A DNA stretch of 64,000 nucleotides from Flavobacterium sp. (GCA_014379405.1 JACMLU010000016.1:1-64000), one strand, 5' to 3'; positions 26,425 to 35,746 are shown, counted from the stretch's first letter. Numbers and translations: made by a program. Notes: generated from the letters alone by a model not told the origin.

Positions 26425-28959
26425 TTAAAAAGCTACTCTAAAACTTAAATTAGGTGTTCGTTCGAGAGAATAGGTTTTCACGTCTTCAATGGTATTCGTA
26501 GTTGGATTTATCCTGTAATATTCACTAATTTCATTTTGTTTGTCGAATACGTTTATTATGGATAATCCCAGTTTATATTGGGTGTTATTGGAACTTTCCC
26601 ATTTATAAGTTGTCGAAAAATTAACTTGGAAAAAATCGTCAAGATTTTTATTGTTTGGAGTATTGTATTCGATTGTTGGATTCAAAGAATCGCTGTTGTC
26701 TATTCCAATAGGAGTTGTTATAGGTCTTCCAGAATACCATTTTGAACCCAAAGCTATTTTTAGGTTTCCAATATCGTAGGTTCCTGCCCAAGACACAACA
26801 TTCTTCAATTCAAAATTGTTCGAAAACTCGGTTTGTTCCATACCCGGAAAGTGGTAATTATTGTCATTGTAGGCATAGCTTAACCAAGTAATGAAATGAT
26901 TTATTTTCTTTTGAACCAGTATTTCAGAGCCCAAAACATCATAATCACCATTTATTTTTGCAAATTCTAATTGGTTTTGGAATCCTTGGCCTGAACTATT
27001 GATTCCTGTTACTTTTTTATAAAAATTCTCCAAGGTAATCAGCCAATTATTCTTGTTGAAAGAAAAACCAATTGATGCTTGCTTACTTTTTTGGATTGGA
27101 ATCGTGTTGTTGTTTGATAGTATCCAACGTCTTTTTTCGACGCCAAAATAATCACCTTGCTGATCAATAATTTGAAAACAGTTTTGACTTTTAAATTCTC
27201 CCAATATTTCTAAACTCAAGCTATTTGAAATCCCATAATTGAATTGTAATCGAGGTTCAAAGAGATATTTCTTGAATTCCACAATATAGTTTAGTCGCAT
27301 TCCAGCATTCAAATAGATTTTTGATAATGTATCATTGTATTTTCCTTCAACGATGAGTGCATGCGTGCTTAGAACCTCTTTAATTTTTCTGTAAAAAGCC
27401 GGCGTATTCACTTGATCTAGATTTGTTGATCCAATTTCATTAAATTGATATCCATTATTGAAAGAAAACTTGGAAGTAATAATGTGGCTGTTTTCTATTT
27501 TAAAGCCATTGTCCAATACGCTGTTTTCTTGTTTTACGATTTGGTTGTCCTGAATTTTATTTTTCTCGGCATCTATCTCGTATGATGAGGAAAAAACATT
27601 TATTTTACTACTGTTTTTAGAATTCCAGTTTCGTTTCCATGAAAGATTTGCCCCGTGATTTTTTTGAAATAAACTATTGCTTTCCGATTGGACAACGTCA
27701 TTAATTGTTGCTTTTTGCTCAACGTTTAGGTGGTCGTTGATGGTTATAAGGTCTAAAATAAGATGGTCTTTTTGTCCGATTTTTTGAGAATATTTAAGCG
27801 TTATGTCATAAAAATTAAACTTCTCCTCATTCTGGTAATCTATGTTTTGATTGGTGGAAAAATCAGAAACGCTCGTGTTTTGAAACGCCTTGTTGTAGTA
27901 TTTGGTGTAAGTGGGCGTTTCCACAAAATCAGTGATGGATTTTCTTGCCGCTATTTCCAAAAAACCATTTTTGTTAATGTTAAACTTCGAATAAACATCA
28001 AGATTAATCATATTTATTCCGGCACTAAAACTGTTCTTTTCAAATTTATTGGTGTTGGATGAAATGTCAACGACACTCGAAACACTTTCACCGAAAAAAG
28101 CAGAACTTCCATTTTTTGAAATCGAAACTGTAGTGGCCAGATTGGGATTGAAAGCGGAAATTAAACCAAAAAAATGCCCGGTTTGGTACATTTTAATACC
28201 ATTCCACAAAAATAAATTTTGGTCATGGGTTCCACCTCTGACATTGATGCTCGAAAGACTTTCGTCAGCAGTGTATATGCCGGGAATTTGAAGCATAGTT
28301 TGCAATACGTCGGGTTCAATCAAACCAGGCAATATTCCTTGTTTCTTTGGTTTTACCACAAATGTTCCGTCAATTGTTTTTGTAATTCCAGATGCCAAAT
28401 AATGATTGGCTGTTACATTCTCCAACTTTAAAACTTCGAGTTCCAGGAAAATTTTGGGACAATTCTTGTTTTTTAAATCAAGCATATCTATTTTTTGGGA
28501 GATAAAACCAATATGGCTAATCCCAATTTCAGTCGCTTTTTCAGTTGCAATTTCAAAATAACCTTTTTTGTCAGTTGTTGTGCTGCCGCCATTTAGTAGC
28601 TGGATGTTGGTGCCTTCTTGAGGCAAGTTATCATCTTTTGAAAAAACATAACCACAAACTCTCTCTACTTCTTTTTTAGGGATAATAGTGATGAATTTAG
28701 GGTCTATTTTTTCGAATTGGAGATTGGTTTTTTTATGGAGATAAACAAGTTTTTCATTTAAGGACAATGACTTTTTTGGAGGCTCAATTTTAACAAAAGC
28801 AATTTCATCCTCTATATAATTAAAATAGACATGATGCTGTTTTTCGATGGATTGTAGAATTGCTTTTAATGCAATTGCTTTGCTTCCGTCTTGAGCGTTT
28901 ATACTCAAGGCAAAAGCAAAGCAAAAAAACAAAACATAATTACTTTTTATAAAAAACAT
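26425..28959 (-). CDS. FecA-type TonB-dependent receptor with STN signalling domain
   Basis: The 844-residue protein has a signal peptide. An N-terminal STN (secretin/TonB short N-terminus) domain (about 25-95) passes ligand binding to an anti-sigma factor. A carboxypeptidase-regulatory-like domain, a plug (MLQIPGIYTADESLSSINVRGGTHDQNL) split here by clear beta strands, and a barrel ending LERTPNLSFRVAF follow. It directly abuts the FecR gene (0 bp gap), and an ECF sigma gene precedes that, so it is the receptor of a three-part surface signalling system. The plug segment DQNLFLWNGIKMYQTGHFFG is typical of receptors for unknown substrates rather than SusC. Ligand unknown. Confidence 0.88.
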   Translation of the reverse strand: MFFIKSNYVLFFCFAFALSINAQDGSKAIALKAILQSIEKQHHVYFNYIEDEIAFVKIEPPKKSLSLNEKLVYLHKKTNLQFEKIDPKFITIIPKKEVERVCGYVFSKDDNLPQEGTNIQLLNGGSTTTDKKGYFEIATEKATEIGISHIGFISQKIDMLDLKNKNCPKIFLELEVLKLENVTANHYLASGITKTIDGTFVVKPKKQGILPGLIEPDVLQTMLQIPGIYTADESLSSINVRGGTHDQNLFLWNGIKMYQTGHFFGLISAFNPNLATTVSISKNGSSAFFGESVSSVVDISSNTNKFEKNSFSAGINMINLDVYSKFNINKNGFLEIAARKSITDFVETPTYTKYYNKAFQNTSVSDFSTNQNIDYQNEEKFNFYDITLKYSQKIGQKDHLILDLITINDHLNVEQKATINDVVQSESNSLFQKNHGANLSWKRNWNSKNSSKINVFSSSYEIDAEKNKIQDNQIVKQENSVLDNGFKIENSHIITSKFSFNNGYQFNEIGSTNLDQVNTPAFYRKIKEVLSTHALIVEGKYNDTLSKIYLNAGMRLNYIVEFKKYLFEPRLQFNYGISNSLSLEILGEFKSQNCFQIIDQQGDYFGVEKRRWILSNNNTIPIQKSKQASIGFSFNKNNWLITLENFYKKVTGINSSGQGFQNQLEFAKINGDYDVLGSEILVQKKINHFITWLSYAYNDNNYHFPGMEQTEFSNNFELKNVVSWAGTYDIGNLKIALGSKWYSGRPITTPIGIDNSDSLNPTIEYNTPNNKNLDDFFQVNFSTTYKWESSNNTQYKLGLSIINVFDKQNEISEYYRINPTTNTIEDVKTYSLERTPNLSFRVAF

Positions 28960-29859
28960 TTATTTTCCTTCAAAAATTATTTTGTTTTGGGTAATTTTAT
29001 TTGGTTCTAAATGATAAGTTGTTGCAATAATTTTCAGGGCAACATCAAGGTTGTCGAGAGGAATTTTTCCAGTGAATAATTCGTTGGAATAGTCCGCTTG
29101 AACCTCTATAGTTACGTTATATTGTCTTTGGATTTCATCCAATATATTTCGCAAATTTTCCTTGCTAAAGGCAATTTTGTTTTCTAACCACTCTGGTTTT
29201 TTGGTGTCAACCAATAGGTTTAGTTGTTTTCCATTTTCGAAAGCAACACTTTTTCCGGGTGTCAAAATAATTTCTTTGTCTTTGTAATTGACTTTTACAC
29301 TTCCTTCAAAACAAGTGATGTCAAAACGATTTTTTCTGGCTTTAACGTTGAATTGGGTCCCAAGAACAGTTACTTTTCCTAGATTTGTTTTTACTTCAAA
29401 TTTTTTGCCTTTTGCCACTTTAAAGTAAGCCTCACCTTCTAATTCAAGGTTTCTGTGATTGTCCCAATTCCATTTTTTGTATTCAATTTCCGAACAAGCG
29501 TTCAAAACCACTTCCGAGTTGTCAGGAAGTGCAAACGTAGTTCTGGCTCCATTGGCAGCAAATTGGGTTTCGGTTGAAAAATTTTGCACTGTAAATGTGA
29601 TTCCCAATGCAAGCACAAGTATGGCAGCCACTCTAAACATCCAATTTTTGTATAAAGGAATGACTTTTGTTGCTACTTTTTCTTGGCTAAATATAGTTTC
29701 CAAAACTTTTGCTTCATCAAAATCAGCGACTTTTAATTGGGCAGAATAGTTTTTAATTTTTTCGTATTTTTCAAAATCAGGATCAGCTTTAAATTCAGCC
29801 AATTCTGCTTCTGTCAATTCATCATTGAGCCATTTCGTTAAGATGTGATTTTTTTCCAT
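28960..29859 (-). CDS. FecR-family anti-sigma factor
   Basis: This 299-residue inner-membrane protein has a cytoplasmic N-terminus (MEKNHILTKWLNDELTEAEL), one membrane helix (about 87-105, MFRVAAILVLALGITFTV), a periplasmic FecR beta-helical domain (FALPDNSEVVLNACSEIEY, LEGEAYFKVAKGKKFEV) and a C-terminal DUF4974-like domain (NVTIEVQADYSNELFTGKI). It holds the ECF sigma factor until the STN domain of the receptor signals. I chose the ATG at 29859. The longer reading back to 29919 overlaps the sigma gene and adds a non-family extension. Confidence 0.9.
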   Translation of the reverse strand: MEKNHILTKWLNDELTEAELAEFKADPDFEKYEKIKNYSAQLKVADFDEAKVLETIFSQEKVATKVIPLYKNWMFRVAAILVLALGITFTVQNFSTETQFAANGARTTFALPDNSEVVLNACSEIEYKKWNWDNHRNLELEGEAYFKVAKGKKFEVKTNLGKVTVLGTQFNVKARKNRFDITCFEGSVKVNYKDKEIILTPGKSVAFENGKQLNLLVDTKKPEWLENKIAFSKENLRNILDEIQRQYNVTIEVQADYSNELFTGKIPLDNLDVALKIIATTYHLEPNKITQNKIIFEGK

Positions 29860-29905
29860 CGTTTTTAATCTTATTATGTATAGAACAAGTAATACTGTTT
29901 TTACC

Positions 29906-30424
29906 CTACTTAAAGTCAATTGTTTTTCTTAACTCTAATAATGCCAAGTGTATTCGCTTTTCAACTGCTTTTACACTGATGTTTAATTCTTCGGCAATTT
30001 CACTATATTTTTTCCCGTCAATTCGGTGCATCAAAAAAGCTATTCTTTGGGTCTCGTTTAAGTCTTCAATTGCTTTTAAAAGTTTGTTTTTGAACTGTTT
30101 TTCTTCTAAAATAAATTCTGGGTTTTCATTTGTTTTATCCGCACCAGTAAAATTATTTTCATACTCCAAAACTACTTTTTTATGTTTAATTTCGTTTAAC
30201 GAGCTATTGTTGGCAATGGTGTAAATATAGGATTTGGCTTTTTCAATTGGTACAGAAGCGCAATTTTGCCAAAGTTTTATAAATGCTTCTTGGGTTAAAT
30301 CTTCTGCCTGATCTTGGTTGCCAAATTTATAATAAAGAAAGTTTCGTAGCGACTTCGCATGGGTTTTAAAAAAAGATGAAAAAACAATTTCATCGCAAGT
30401 ATTTGTATTGTAGCTATTTAACAT
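29906..30424 (-). CDS. ECF RNA polymerase sigma factor (FecI-like)
   Basis: The 172-residue sigma-70 family protein has only regions 2 and 4. Region 2 shows FGNQDQAEDLTQEAFIKLWQ, and region 4 shows KYSEIAEELNISVKAVEKRI. It would redirect RNA polymerase when released from the FecR partner encoded 46 bp downstream. The ATG at 30424 (MLNSYNTN) is preferred over a start nine codons upstream, since a TATATTTG promoter element lies at 30449-30456. The likely targets are this operon and the divergent lipoprotein gene. Confidence 0.92.
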   Translation of the reverse strand: MLNSYNTNTCDEIVFSSFFKTHAKSLRNFLYYKFGNQDQAEDLTQEAFIKLWQNCASVPIEKAKSYIYTIANNSSLNEIKHKKVVLEYENNFTGADKTNENPEFILEEKQFKNKLLKAIEDLNETQRIAFLMHRIDGKKYSEIAEELNISVKAVEKRIHLALLELRKTIDFK

Positions 30425-30448
30425 TTTTATTATACGGTTTGAACTACG

Positions 30449-30456
30449 CAAATATA
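30449..30456 (-). promoter_or_regulatory. -7 element of the sigma factor promoter
   Basis: On the minus strand the bases read TATATTTG, a perfect TAnnTTTG element, 25 bp before the sigma ATG. The inverted repeat arm at 30465-30484 lies where a -33 region would be. Confidence 0.6.
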
Positions 30457-30714
30457 TATTTAATATTGACTTAAGTAGGGTAAATGTAAACTAAATTGTT
30501 TTATTAAGGTATGACCCGACTTAATGTTTGCATAGAAAATCCAAACGTGGTTTTTATTAGAATATTTTTGAATTGAAAACTATTTTATTTTGAATGAAAA
30601 AGTGGAATGTTTTTCAATATATTGAGGGATATATAATGCAATTATGACAAATGTCGAATTTGTTAAAAGAAATTGATAAATTTGAACTTTATTACATTTG
30701 AATAAAAAGATACT

Positions 30715-31749
30715 ATGTTAAGTTTTAAAAAACAGTTACACTATTTGGCTATAGTAAGTTTGTTCCTCCTTTTCTCTTGTCAAAGTGAAGAGGAACAACA
30801 AGTCTATACTTCAAAGGAAACAATTACAAAATTTTCTCCGCTTACTTCCTATCTCCAAAGAGTAGCTATGGTAAAGACTATTCAAGACAACCTGATAGAC
30901 AAGTCAAGTTATTGCACCATAAAATTGCCTTATAAAGTTACGGTCAACAATGTTAGTATTTCGATAAATTCCACTGCCGATTATCAAAAAGTTTTAGACA
31001 ACATTAATGCTTTTTCCAACGATAATGATATAGTAAGAATTACTTTTCCGGCAACTATGATTTATTATGATTATGAGGAAAAAGTTGTTGCAAGTCAAAT
31101 GGAATTTGAATCATTGTTATCCCGTTGGAATGCCGAACCTGATCTTTTGTCTAAAATTAATTGCTTCAATATTAATTATCCGATAACAATCAATATTTAT
31201 AATAGTGCCAATCAAATTGCAAGTTCGGTACAAATAAAAAGTGATTTGTCCTTTTTTAATTTCATAAATAATTTAAATGAGAGCCAGTTCATTGCCTTAA
31301 GTTATCCTATTTCAATAACGGACAGCAATAATCACGCAACTTCAATCGCAAACAATTCCCAGTTGGAAAATGCCATCAAGCATAGTATTGACACTTGTCC
31401 AGAAAGTACAAATTCTACACTTGATTTCTTGAAAATACTAACAAACAATCAATGGAAAATATCATATTTCTTTGATGATTTTGCAAAAACTTCATTGTAT
31501 TCTGATTATGTCTTTGTTTTTAAAAATGATCAAACCTTGACTGCTACAAAATTAGGAGTTTCCGTAACTGGTCATTGGGAAACCAGGATAAATAATGGTG
31601 TGAGGGAGTTTAAAATAAGTTTCAGTCCAGACTTGTTGCGTCAACTAGATGAAGACTGGAAAGTGTTTGAATTTAATAATTTTCAACTGCGCTTAAGAAA
31701 AGAAGGGGGTAGTAATGATAACCATTACCTTTATTTTATAAGAAAATAA
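30715..31749 (+). CDS. Surface/periplasmic lipoprotein, divergent from the FecIRA-like set
   Basis: The 344-residue protein has a lipoprotein signal (LFLLFSC, Cys near residue 23). The body has two repeated segments of similar layout: IKLPYKVTVNNVSISINSTAD then ITFPATMIY, and FNINYPITINIYNSANQ then LSYPISITDSN. This suggests internal duplication of a beta domain. The C-terminus (NNQWKISYFFDD to LYFIRK) resembles a lipocalin-like fold. It faces the sigma gene across about 290 bp. Regulation by the adjacent sigma factor is possible but unproven. I do not recognise the family with certainty. Confidence 0.7.
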   Translation: MLSFKKQLHYLAIVSLFLLFSCQSEEEQQVYTSKETITKFSPLTSYLQRVAMVKTIQDNLIDKSSYCTIKLPYKVTVNNVSISINSTADYQKVLDNINAFSNDNDIVRITFPATMIYYDYEEKVVASQMEFESLLSRWNAEPDLLSKINCFNINYPITINIYNSANQIASSVQIKSDLSFFNFINNLNESQFIALSYPISITDSNNHATSIANNSQLENAIKHSIDTCPESTNSTLDFLKILTNNQWKISYFFDDFAKTSLYSDYVFVFKNDQTLTATKLGVSVTGHWETRINNGVREFKISFSPDLLRQLDEDWKVFEFNNFQLRLRKEGGSNDNHYLYFIRK

Positions 31750-31837
31750 TTCTGATTTTAGATATTTCACGATCTATAAAATAGGCTACGTATTGCAATT
31801 TCAAGAACTAAACTTGAAAAATCACCCAGAATAAAAA

Positions 31838-31877
31838 GAAGCCGTCTCAAAAACAACTTGAGACGGCTTTCTTTTTA
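31838..31877. terminator. Bidirectional terminator between convergent genes
   Basis: AAGCCGTCTCAA and TTGAGACGGCTT form a 12-bp perfect stem around AAACAAC, with A-rich and T-rich flanks. It serves both the lipoprotein gene (plus) and the PepSY-like gene (minus). Confidence 0.88.
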
Positions 31878-31916
31878 AATTAATTTTAACCCATAATCTG
31901 CATTAGACTTCGTTAT

Positions 31917-32456
31917 TTAATTCATTGCCAATGCTTTGTTTATTTTGGTGATTTCACCAGTTGAACTAACCAATATATTTTGAGTTTTATTGTTTTTTTT
32001 AAGTTTTAAACGGTAAGCTTTTTTCAATATTTGCCCTTTTTGTTGTGAATATTCAAACGTACTTTTTGTGATTTTCCAATCAGGATAGGAAAGATAAACA
32101 GAATTGATAATTTCTCTCGGCAATTCAACATTCACATATTTTTCTGAAATATGCATTAATACTCCTTTTTCGTTGTAAGTAGCCACTAAGGAACCCTTTT
32201 TGTTTTCTACAGTAACTAAATATTCGTCAAAATTTTTGCATTCATCATCCACTTTATACGAAACGAATTCGTTTTGAATATGTCTGACAACTGCATCAGG
32301 ATTATTATCCGGAGTGTATTTTGTTAAATCTTTTTTAACCGGTGAAATTACTACTTCGGTTAATTTTTCAATTTTTAAAGCTTCTGGTTTTTTGTCTTGT
32401 GAATACGAAACTGAAAATAAACTCAAGCATAGGATGAAGGTGATAATTGTTTTCAT
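31917..32456 (-). CDS. Secreted PepSY-like hypothetical protein
   Basis: This 179-residue exported protein (signal MKTIITFILCLSLFSVSYS) has a C-terminal half with strands of the PepSY/BLIP-like type: GSLVATYNEKGVLMHISE, then PREIINSVYLSYPDWKITKS, and LKLKKNNKTQNILVSSTGEI. Such proteins are common in flavobacteria and of unknown role. It is monocistronic, with a terminator on its 3' side and a long AT-rich gap upstream. Confidence 0.65.
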   Translation of the reverse strand: MKTIITFILCLSLFSVSYSQDKKPEALKIEKLTEVVISPVKKDLTKYTPDNNPDAVVRHIQNEFVSYKVDDECKNFDEYLVTVENKKGSLVATYNEKGVLMHISEKYVNVELPREIINSVYLSYPDWKITKSTFEYSQQKGQILKKAYRLKLKKNNKTQNILVSSTGEITKINKALAMN

Positions 32457-33061
32457 GATTTTGTGTTTTTTATTTTAAAATGTTTTTTATTGAAATTTTT
32501 ATGATTTTTTAATAGTGTAAATGTACATCAATTTTTGAAACTACAAAAATATTTTATTATTAATTTTTCATAAAATAAAGTATTTTTTTAAATATATTTT
32601 AATAACAACCTTTTATAAAGGCTTCAAATTATGTTAATGATAATATTTTAACATTTTGACGTCATTTTAAAAATCATCTTTATGCAAACAATCAAACAAA
32701 CGAAAACGTTTGACTGGGGTTAATGCTAAAAGTGCAAAACCTTACCAAATTTTGAATCTGATGACTTGAAAAACAAGTTTTGAATTGTATAAATAAGCCA
32801 TCTAAAAAATAGGTATTCATATAGCTTTTACAGTAATCAAGAATTTCTTGGAGTTCTCTTTTTATCACTATCAGAGAATCTTGAATGAGTAAAGTAACCC
32901 GAGCGTAGCGAACAGACGAAGCAAATCTTTCTGCTTCAAAAGAATAATTGGATTCCGGTTTTTAATTTTATTTTAAAACAATTGTTTTTTTATTTCTAAT
33001 ACTATTTAAACTTCAATATCAAATCATTAAATTTGCGCCTTAATTTAAGAGAAACACAATT
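32457..33061. other. 605-bp gap upstream of ffh
   Basis: The gap contains a small hairpin CAAACG-AAAA-CGTTTG (32697-32712), a second one GAAGCA...TGCTTC (32918-32937) next to the GC-rich run CCCGAGCGTAGCGAAC, and the ffh promoter -7 element. It could hold a small RNA, but I cannot identify one. It does not show the conserved core of SRP RNA. Confidence 0.4.
33028..33035 (+). promoter_or_regulatory. -7 element of ffh promoter
   Basis: TAAATTTG matches TAnnTTTG and lies 26 bp before the ffh start codon. Confidence 0.55.
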
Positions 33062-34414
33062 ATGTTCGATAATTTAAGCGATAAATTAGACAAAGCCTTT
33101 CATATACTTAAAGGTCACGGAAAAATAACCGAGGTTAACGTAGCTGAAACCCTGAAAGAAGTTCGTCGTGCTTTATTGGATGCCGATGTCAACTTTAAAA
33201 TTGCCAAAGATTTTACCACCAAAGTAAAAGAAAAAGCGATTGGACAAAACGTGTTGACCACATTGCAACCAGGACAATTATTGGTAAAGTTGGTCAAAGA
33301 CGAACTAACCGAATTGATGGGTGGAGATGTTGCGGGAATCAATCTTTCTGGAAATCCAACTGTAATATTGATGTCGGGTTTACAAGGTTCAGGAAAAACA
33401 ACTTTTTCTGGAAAATTGGCCAATTATCTTCAAACTAAAAAAGGAAAAAAACCACTTTTGGTTGCCTGTGATATTTATCGTCCAGCGGCAATCCAGCAAT
33501 TGTACGTTGTTGGAGATTCCATAGCCGTTGAGGTGTATTCAGAACCGGAAAATAAAAATCCAGTAGAAATTGCCCAAAACGCAATTAAACACGCCAAAGC
33601 AAATGGGTTTAATGTCGTGATTGTCGATACAGCTGGTCGTTTGGCCGTTGATGAGGCAATGATGACTGAAATATCCAACGTTCACAAAGCGATTCAGCCT
33701 CACGAAACCTTGTTTGTTGTTGATGCAATGACAGGACAAGATGCCGTGAATACAGCAAAAGCCTTCAATGATAAATTAAATTTTGACGGTGTAATCTTGA
33801 CCAAATTAGACGGTGATACTCGTGGTGGAGCTGCTATTTCTATTAAATCAGTTGTTAACAAACCAATTAAGTTTGTGGGAACTGGCGAAAAAATGGAAGC
33901 TATCGACGTGTTTTATCCAACTCGTATGGCGGAACGTATCCTCGGAATGGGAGATGTTGTGTCTTTGGTCGAAAGAGCGCAAGAGCAATTTGATGAGGAA
34001 GAAGCCCGAAAAATCCAAAAGAAAATCGCCAAAAACGAATTTGGTTTTGATGATTTTCTTTCCCAAATTCAACAAGTGAAAAAAATGGGTAATATGAAAG
34101 ACTTGGTTGGAATGATACCGGGAGCTTCTAAAGCGATGAAAGATGTTGAAATTGAAGATGATGCTTTTAAATATATTGAAGCCATCATTCATTCTATGAC
34201 TCCAATTGAAAGAAGCAAGCCAGCTTTAATCGACGTGAAAAGAAAAGCCAGAATTGCCAAAGGTTCAGGAACAAAAATCGAACAAGTCAATCAGTTGATG
34301 AAGCAGTTTGAGCAAATGAGCAAAATGATGAAAATGATGCAAGGTCCGGGCGGAAAGAATATGATGAAAATGATGGGGAATATGAAAGGCGGAATGCCTC
34401 CAGGAATGAGATAG
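33062..34414 (+). CDS. ffh: Signal recognition particle protein
   Basis: This is the 450-residue SRP54 homologue that binds signal peptides and 4.5S RNA and pairs with FtsY to target membrane proteins. The N domain is followed by the GTPase: P-loop GLQGSGKTT (106-114), VDTAGR, and TKLDGDTRGG. The M domain ends in a methionine-rich tail (MSKMMKMMQGPGGKNMMKMM), which is the usual signal-binding region. Length and order are normal. Confidence 0.97.
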   Translation: MFDNLSDKLDKAFHILKGHGKITEVNVAETLKEVRRALLDADVNFKIAKDFTTKVKEKAIGQNVLTTLQPGQLLVKLVKDELTELMGGDVAGINLSGNPTVILMSGLQGSGKTTFSGKLANYLQTKKGKKPLLVACDIYRPAAIQQLYVVGDSIAVEVYSEPENKNPVEIAQNAIKHAKANGFNVVIVDTAGRLAVDEAMMTEISNVHKAIQPHETLFVVDAMTGQDAVNTAKAFNDKLNFDGVILTKLDGDTRGGAAISIKSVVNKPIKFVGTGEKMEAIDVFYPTRMAERILGMGDVVSLVERAQEQFDEEEARKIQKKIAKNEFGFDDFLSQIQQVKKMGNMKDLVGMIPGASKAMKDVEIEDDAFKYIEAIIHSMTPIERSKPALIDVKRKARIAKGSGTKIEQVNQLMKQFEQMSKMMKMMQGPGGKNMMKMMGNMKGGMPPGMR

Positions 34415-34505
34415 AAAATTAGTGCTCAGTGTTCAGTTTTTTGTGTTCAGTAGTCCTATTGAAATTCTAGCTGAAACAACATACCAAAAACAATAAACAA
34501 TTCTT

Positions 34506-35387
34506 ATGCAAATATTAGACGGAAAAAAGACATCGGAAGACATTAAAAACGAGATTGCTGCCGAAGTACAAAAGATGAAAGACGATGGACAGAAAGTGCC
34601 TCATTTGGCAGCTGTAATCGTTGGTAGCAACGGAGCCAGTTTAACTTATGTGGGAAGCAAAGTAAAATCGTGTCAACAAATTGGTTTTGACTCCACTTTA
34701 GTAGCTTTGCCAGAAACAATTTCGGAAGCTGACTTACTTGCAAAAATCAAGGAACTTAATGAAGATGATAATCTTGATGGTTATATAGTTCAATTGCCTT
34801 TGCCCAAACACATTGACGAACAAAAAATCCTAATGGCTATTGACCCTGATAAAGATGTTGATGGTTTTCATCCAGCCAATTTTGGAAAAATGGCTTTAGA
34901 AATGGAAACATTTTTGCCGGCAACTCCTTATGGAATTATGGAATTATTGGGACGTTACAAAGTAGAAACATCAGGTAAACATACTGTAGTTATTGGACGT
35001 AGCCATATTGTGGGTCGCCCAATGAGCATCTTGATGAGCCGCAAAGGATATCCTGGCGATTCAACGGTAACACTGACTCACAGTAGAACCAAAAATATTG
35101 AAGAGTACACCAAAAATGCCGATATTATTATCACGGCACTTGGTGTTCCAAATTATTTGAAAGCCGACATGGTAAAAGACGGCGTGGTGGTAATTGACGT
35201 TGGTATCACAAGGGTCGAAGACGCTTCACACCCAAAAGGATATGTAATTACCGGCGATGTCGATTTTGCAAGTGTAAGCCTTAAATCGTCATTTATCACA
35301 CCAGTTCCGGGTGGAGTAGGGCCAATGACCATTGCGATGTTGTTGAAAAACACCTTGTTGGCACGAAAAATTAGAAGTAGAAAATAA
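34506..35387 (+). CDS. folD: Bifunctional methylenetetrahydrofolate dehydrogenase / cyclohydrolase
   Basis: This 293-residue enzyme interconverts 5,10-methylene-THF and 10-formyl-THF. It shows the family signature SYVGSK-type segment (LTYVGSKVKSCQQIG) with the catalytic Tyr and Lys, DGYIVQLPLP, DKDVDGFHPANFG, the NADP fold VVIGRSHIVGRPM and the C-terminal PVPGGVGPMTIAML. It follows ffh by 91 bp on the same strand. A terminator hairpin follows at 35409-35438. Confidence 0.97.
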   Translation: MQILDGKKTSEDIKNEIAAEVQKMKDDGQKVPHLAAVIVGSNGASLTYVGSKVKSCQQIGFDSTLVALPETISEADLLAKIKELNEDDNLDGYIVQLPLPKHIDEQKILMAIDPDKDVDGFHPANFGKMALEMETFLPATPYGIMELLGRYKVETSGKHTVVIGRSHIVGRPMSILMSRKGYPGDSTVTLTHSRTKNIEEYTKNADIIITALGVPNYLKADMVKDGVVVIDVGITRVEDASHPKGYVITGDVDFASVSLKSSFITPVPGGVGPMTIAMLLKNTLLARKIRSRK

Positions 35388-35408
35388 AAGATTACCTTTT
35401 TTATATAG

Positions 35409-35438
35409 AAGCCTTAAACGAAAGTTTAGGGCTTTTTT
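35409..35438 (+). terminator. Rho-independent terminator after folD
   Basis: AAGCCTTAAAC-GAAA-GTTTAGGGCTT forms an 11-bp stem with one G-U pair and a GAAA loop, followed by TTTTT, about 20 bp past the folD stop. Confidence 0.88.
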
Positions 35439-35533
35439 GTATAGTAAGGTTAGAACAAAGTTTTTTTTGTCCCAATTATGCGTAGCTGTCCAATAGCAAT
35501 TGTGCAATATAAGAACAATAATTACTACTTCTG

Positions 35534-35597
35534 TTGTCCCGATGGAAGCGTCTGAAGGCACGAGAGCATTTTAAAATAGACGCTTCCAGCGGGACAA
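35534..35597. repeat. Long inverted repeat, REP/MITE-like
   Basis: TTGTCCCGATGGAAGCGTCT (35534-35553) pairs with AGACGCTTCCAGCGGGACAA (35578-35597), 19 of 20 bases, around a 24-base loop. The TTGTCCCG edge recurs in the repeat island near 56.35 kb. It is GC-richer than the surrounding DNA. No T-run follows, so it is not a simple terminator. Confidence 0.7.
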
Positions 35598-35746
35598 ATA
35601 ACAAGAATAAGTCTGTCAACTATAAAAACAATTGGTGTTGATTTCTTTTGAAGCCTTATAATTACTTGTTTTTTTGTTTGTTATACATATTTTTTTGAAA
35701 TTTATTTATTTTAAACTTGTTTCTTACATAATAATTATATTTCTTT

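Larger units (their letters stand above)
29900..30484. repeat. Inverted repeat bracketing the ECF sigma gene
   Basis: TTTACCCTACTTAAAGTCAAT (29900-29920, plus strand) recurs inverted as TTTACCCTACTTAAGTCAAT (minus strand of 30465-30484), differing by one A. One copy covers the end of the sigma gene, the other lies in its promoter region. Confidence 0.6.

Noticed and set aside
29900..30484. Insertion sequence with terminal inverted repeats around the sigma gene
   Set aside because: The bracketed segment encodes a sigma factor, not a transposase, and no target-site duplication is clear.
32690..32960. SRP RNA gene next to ffh
   Set aside because: The conserved SRP-RNA core is not seen; only short hairpins are present.
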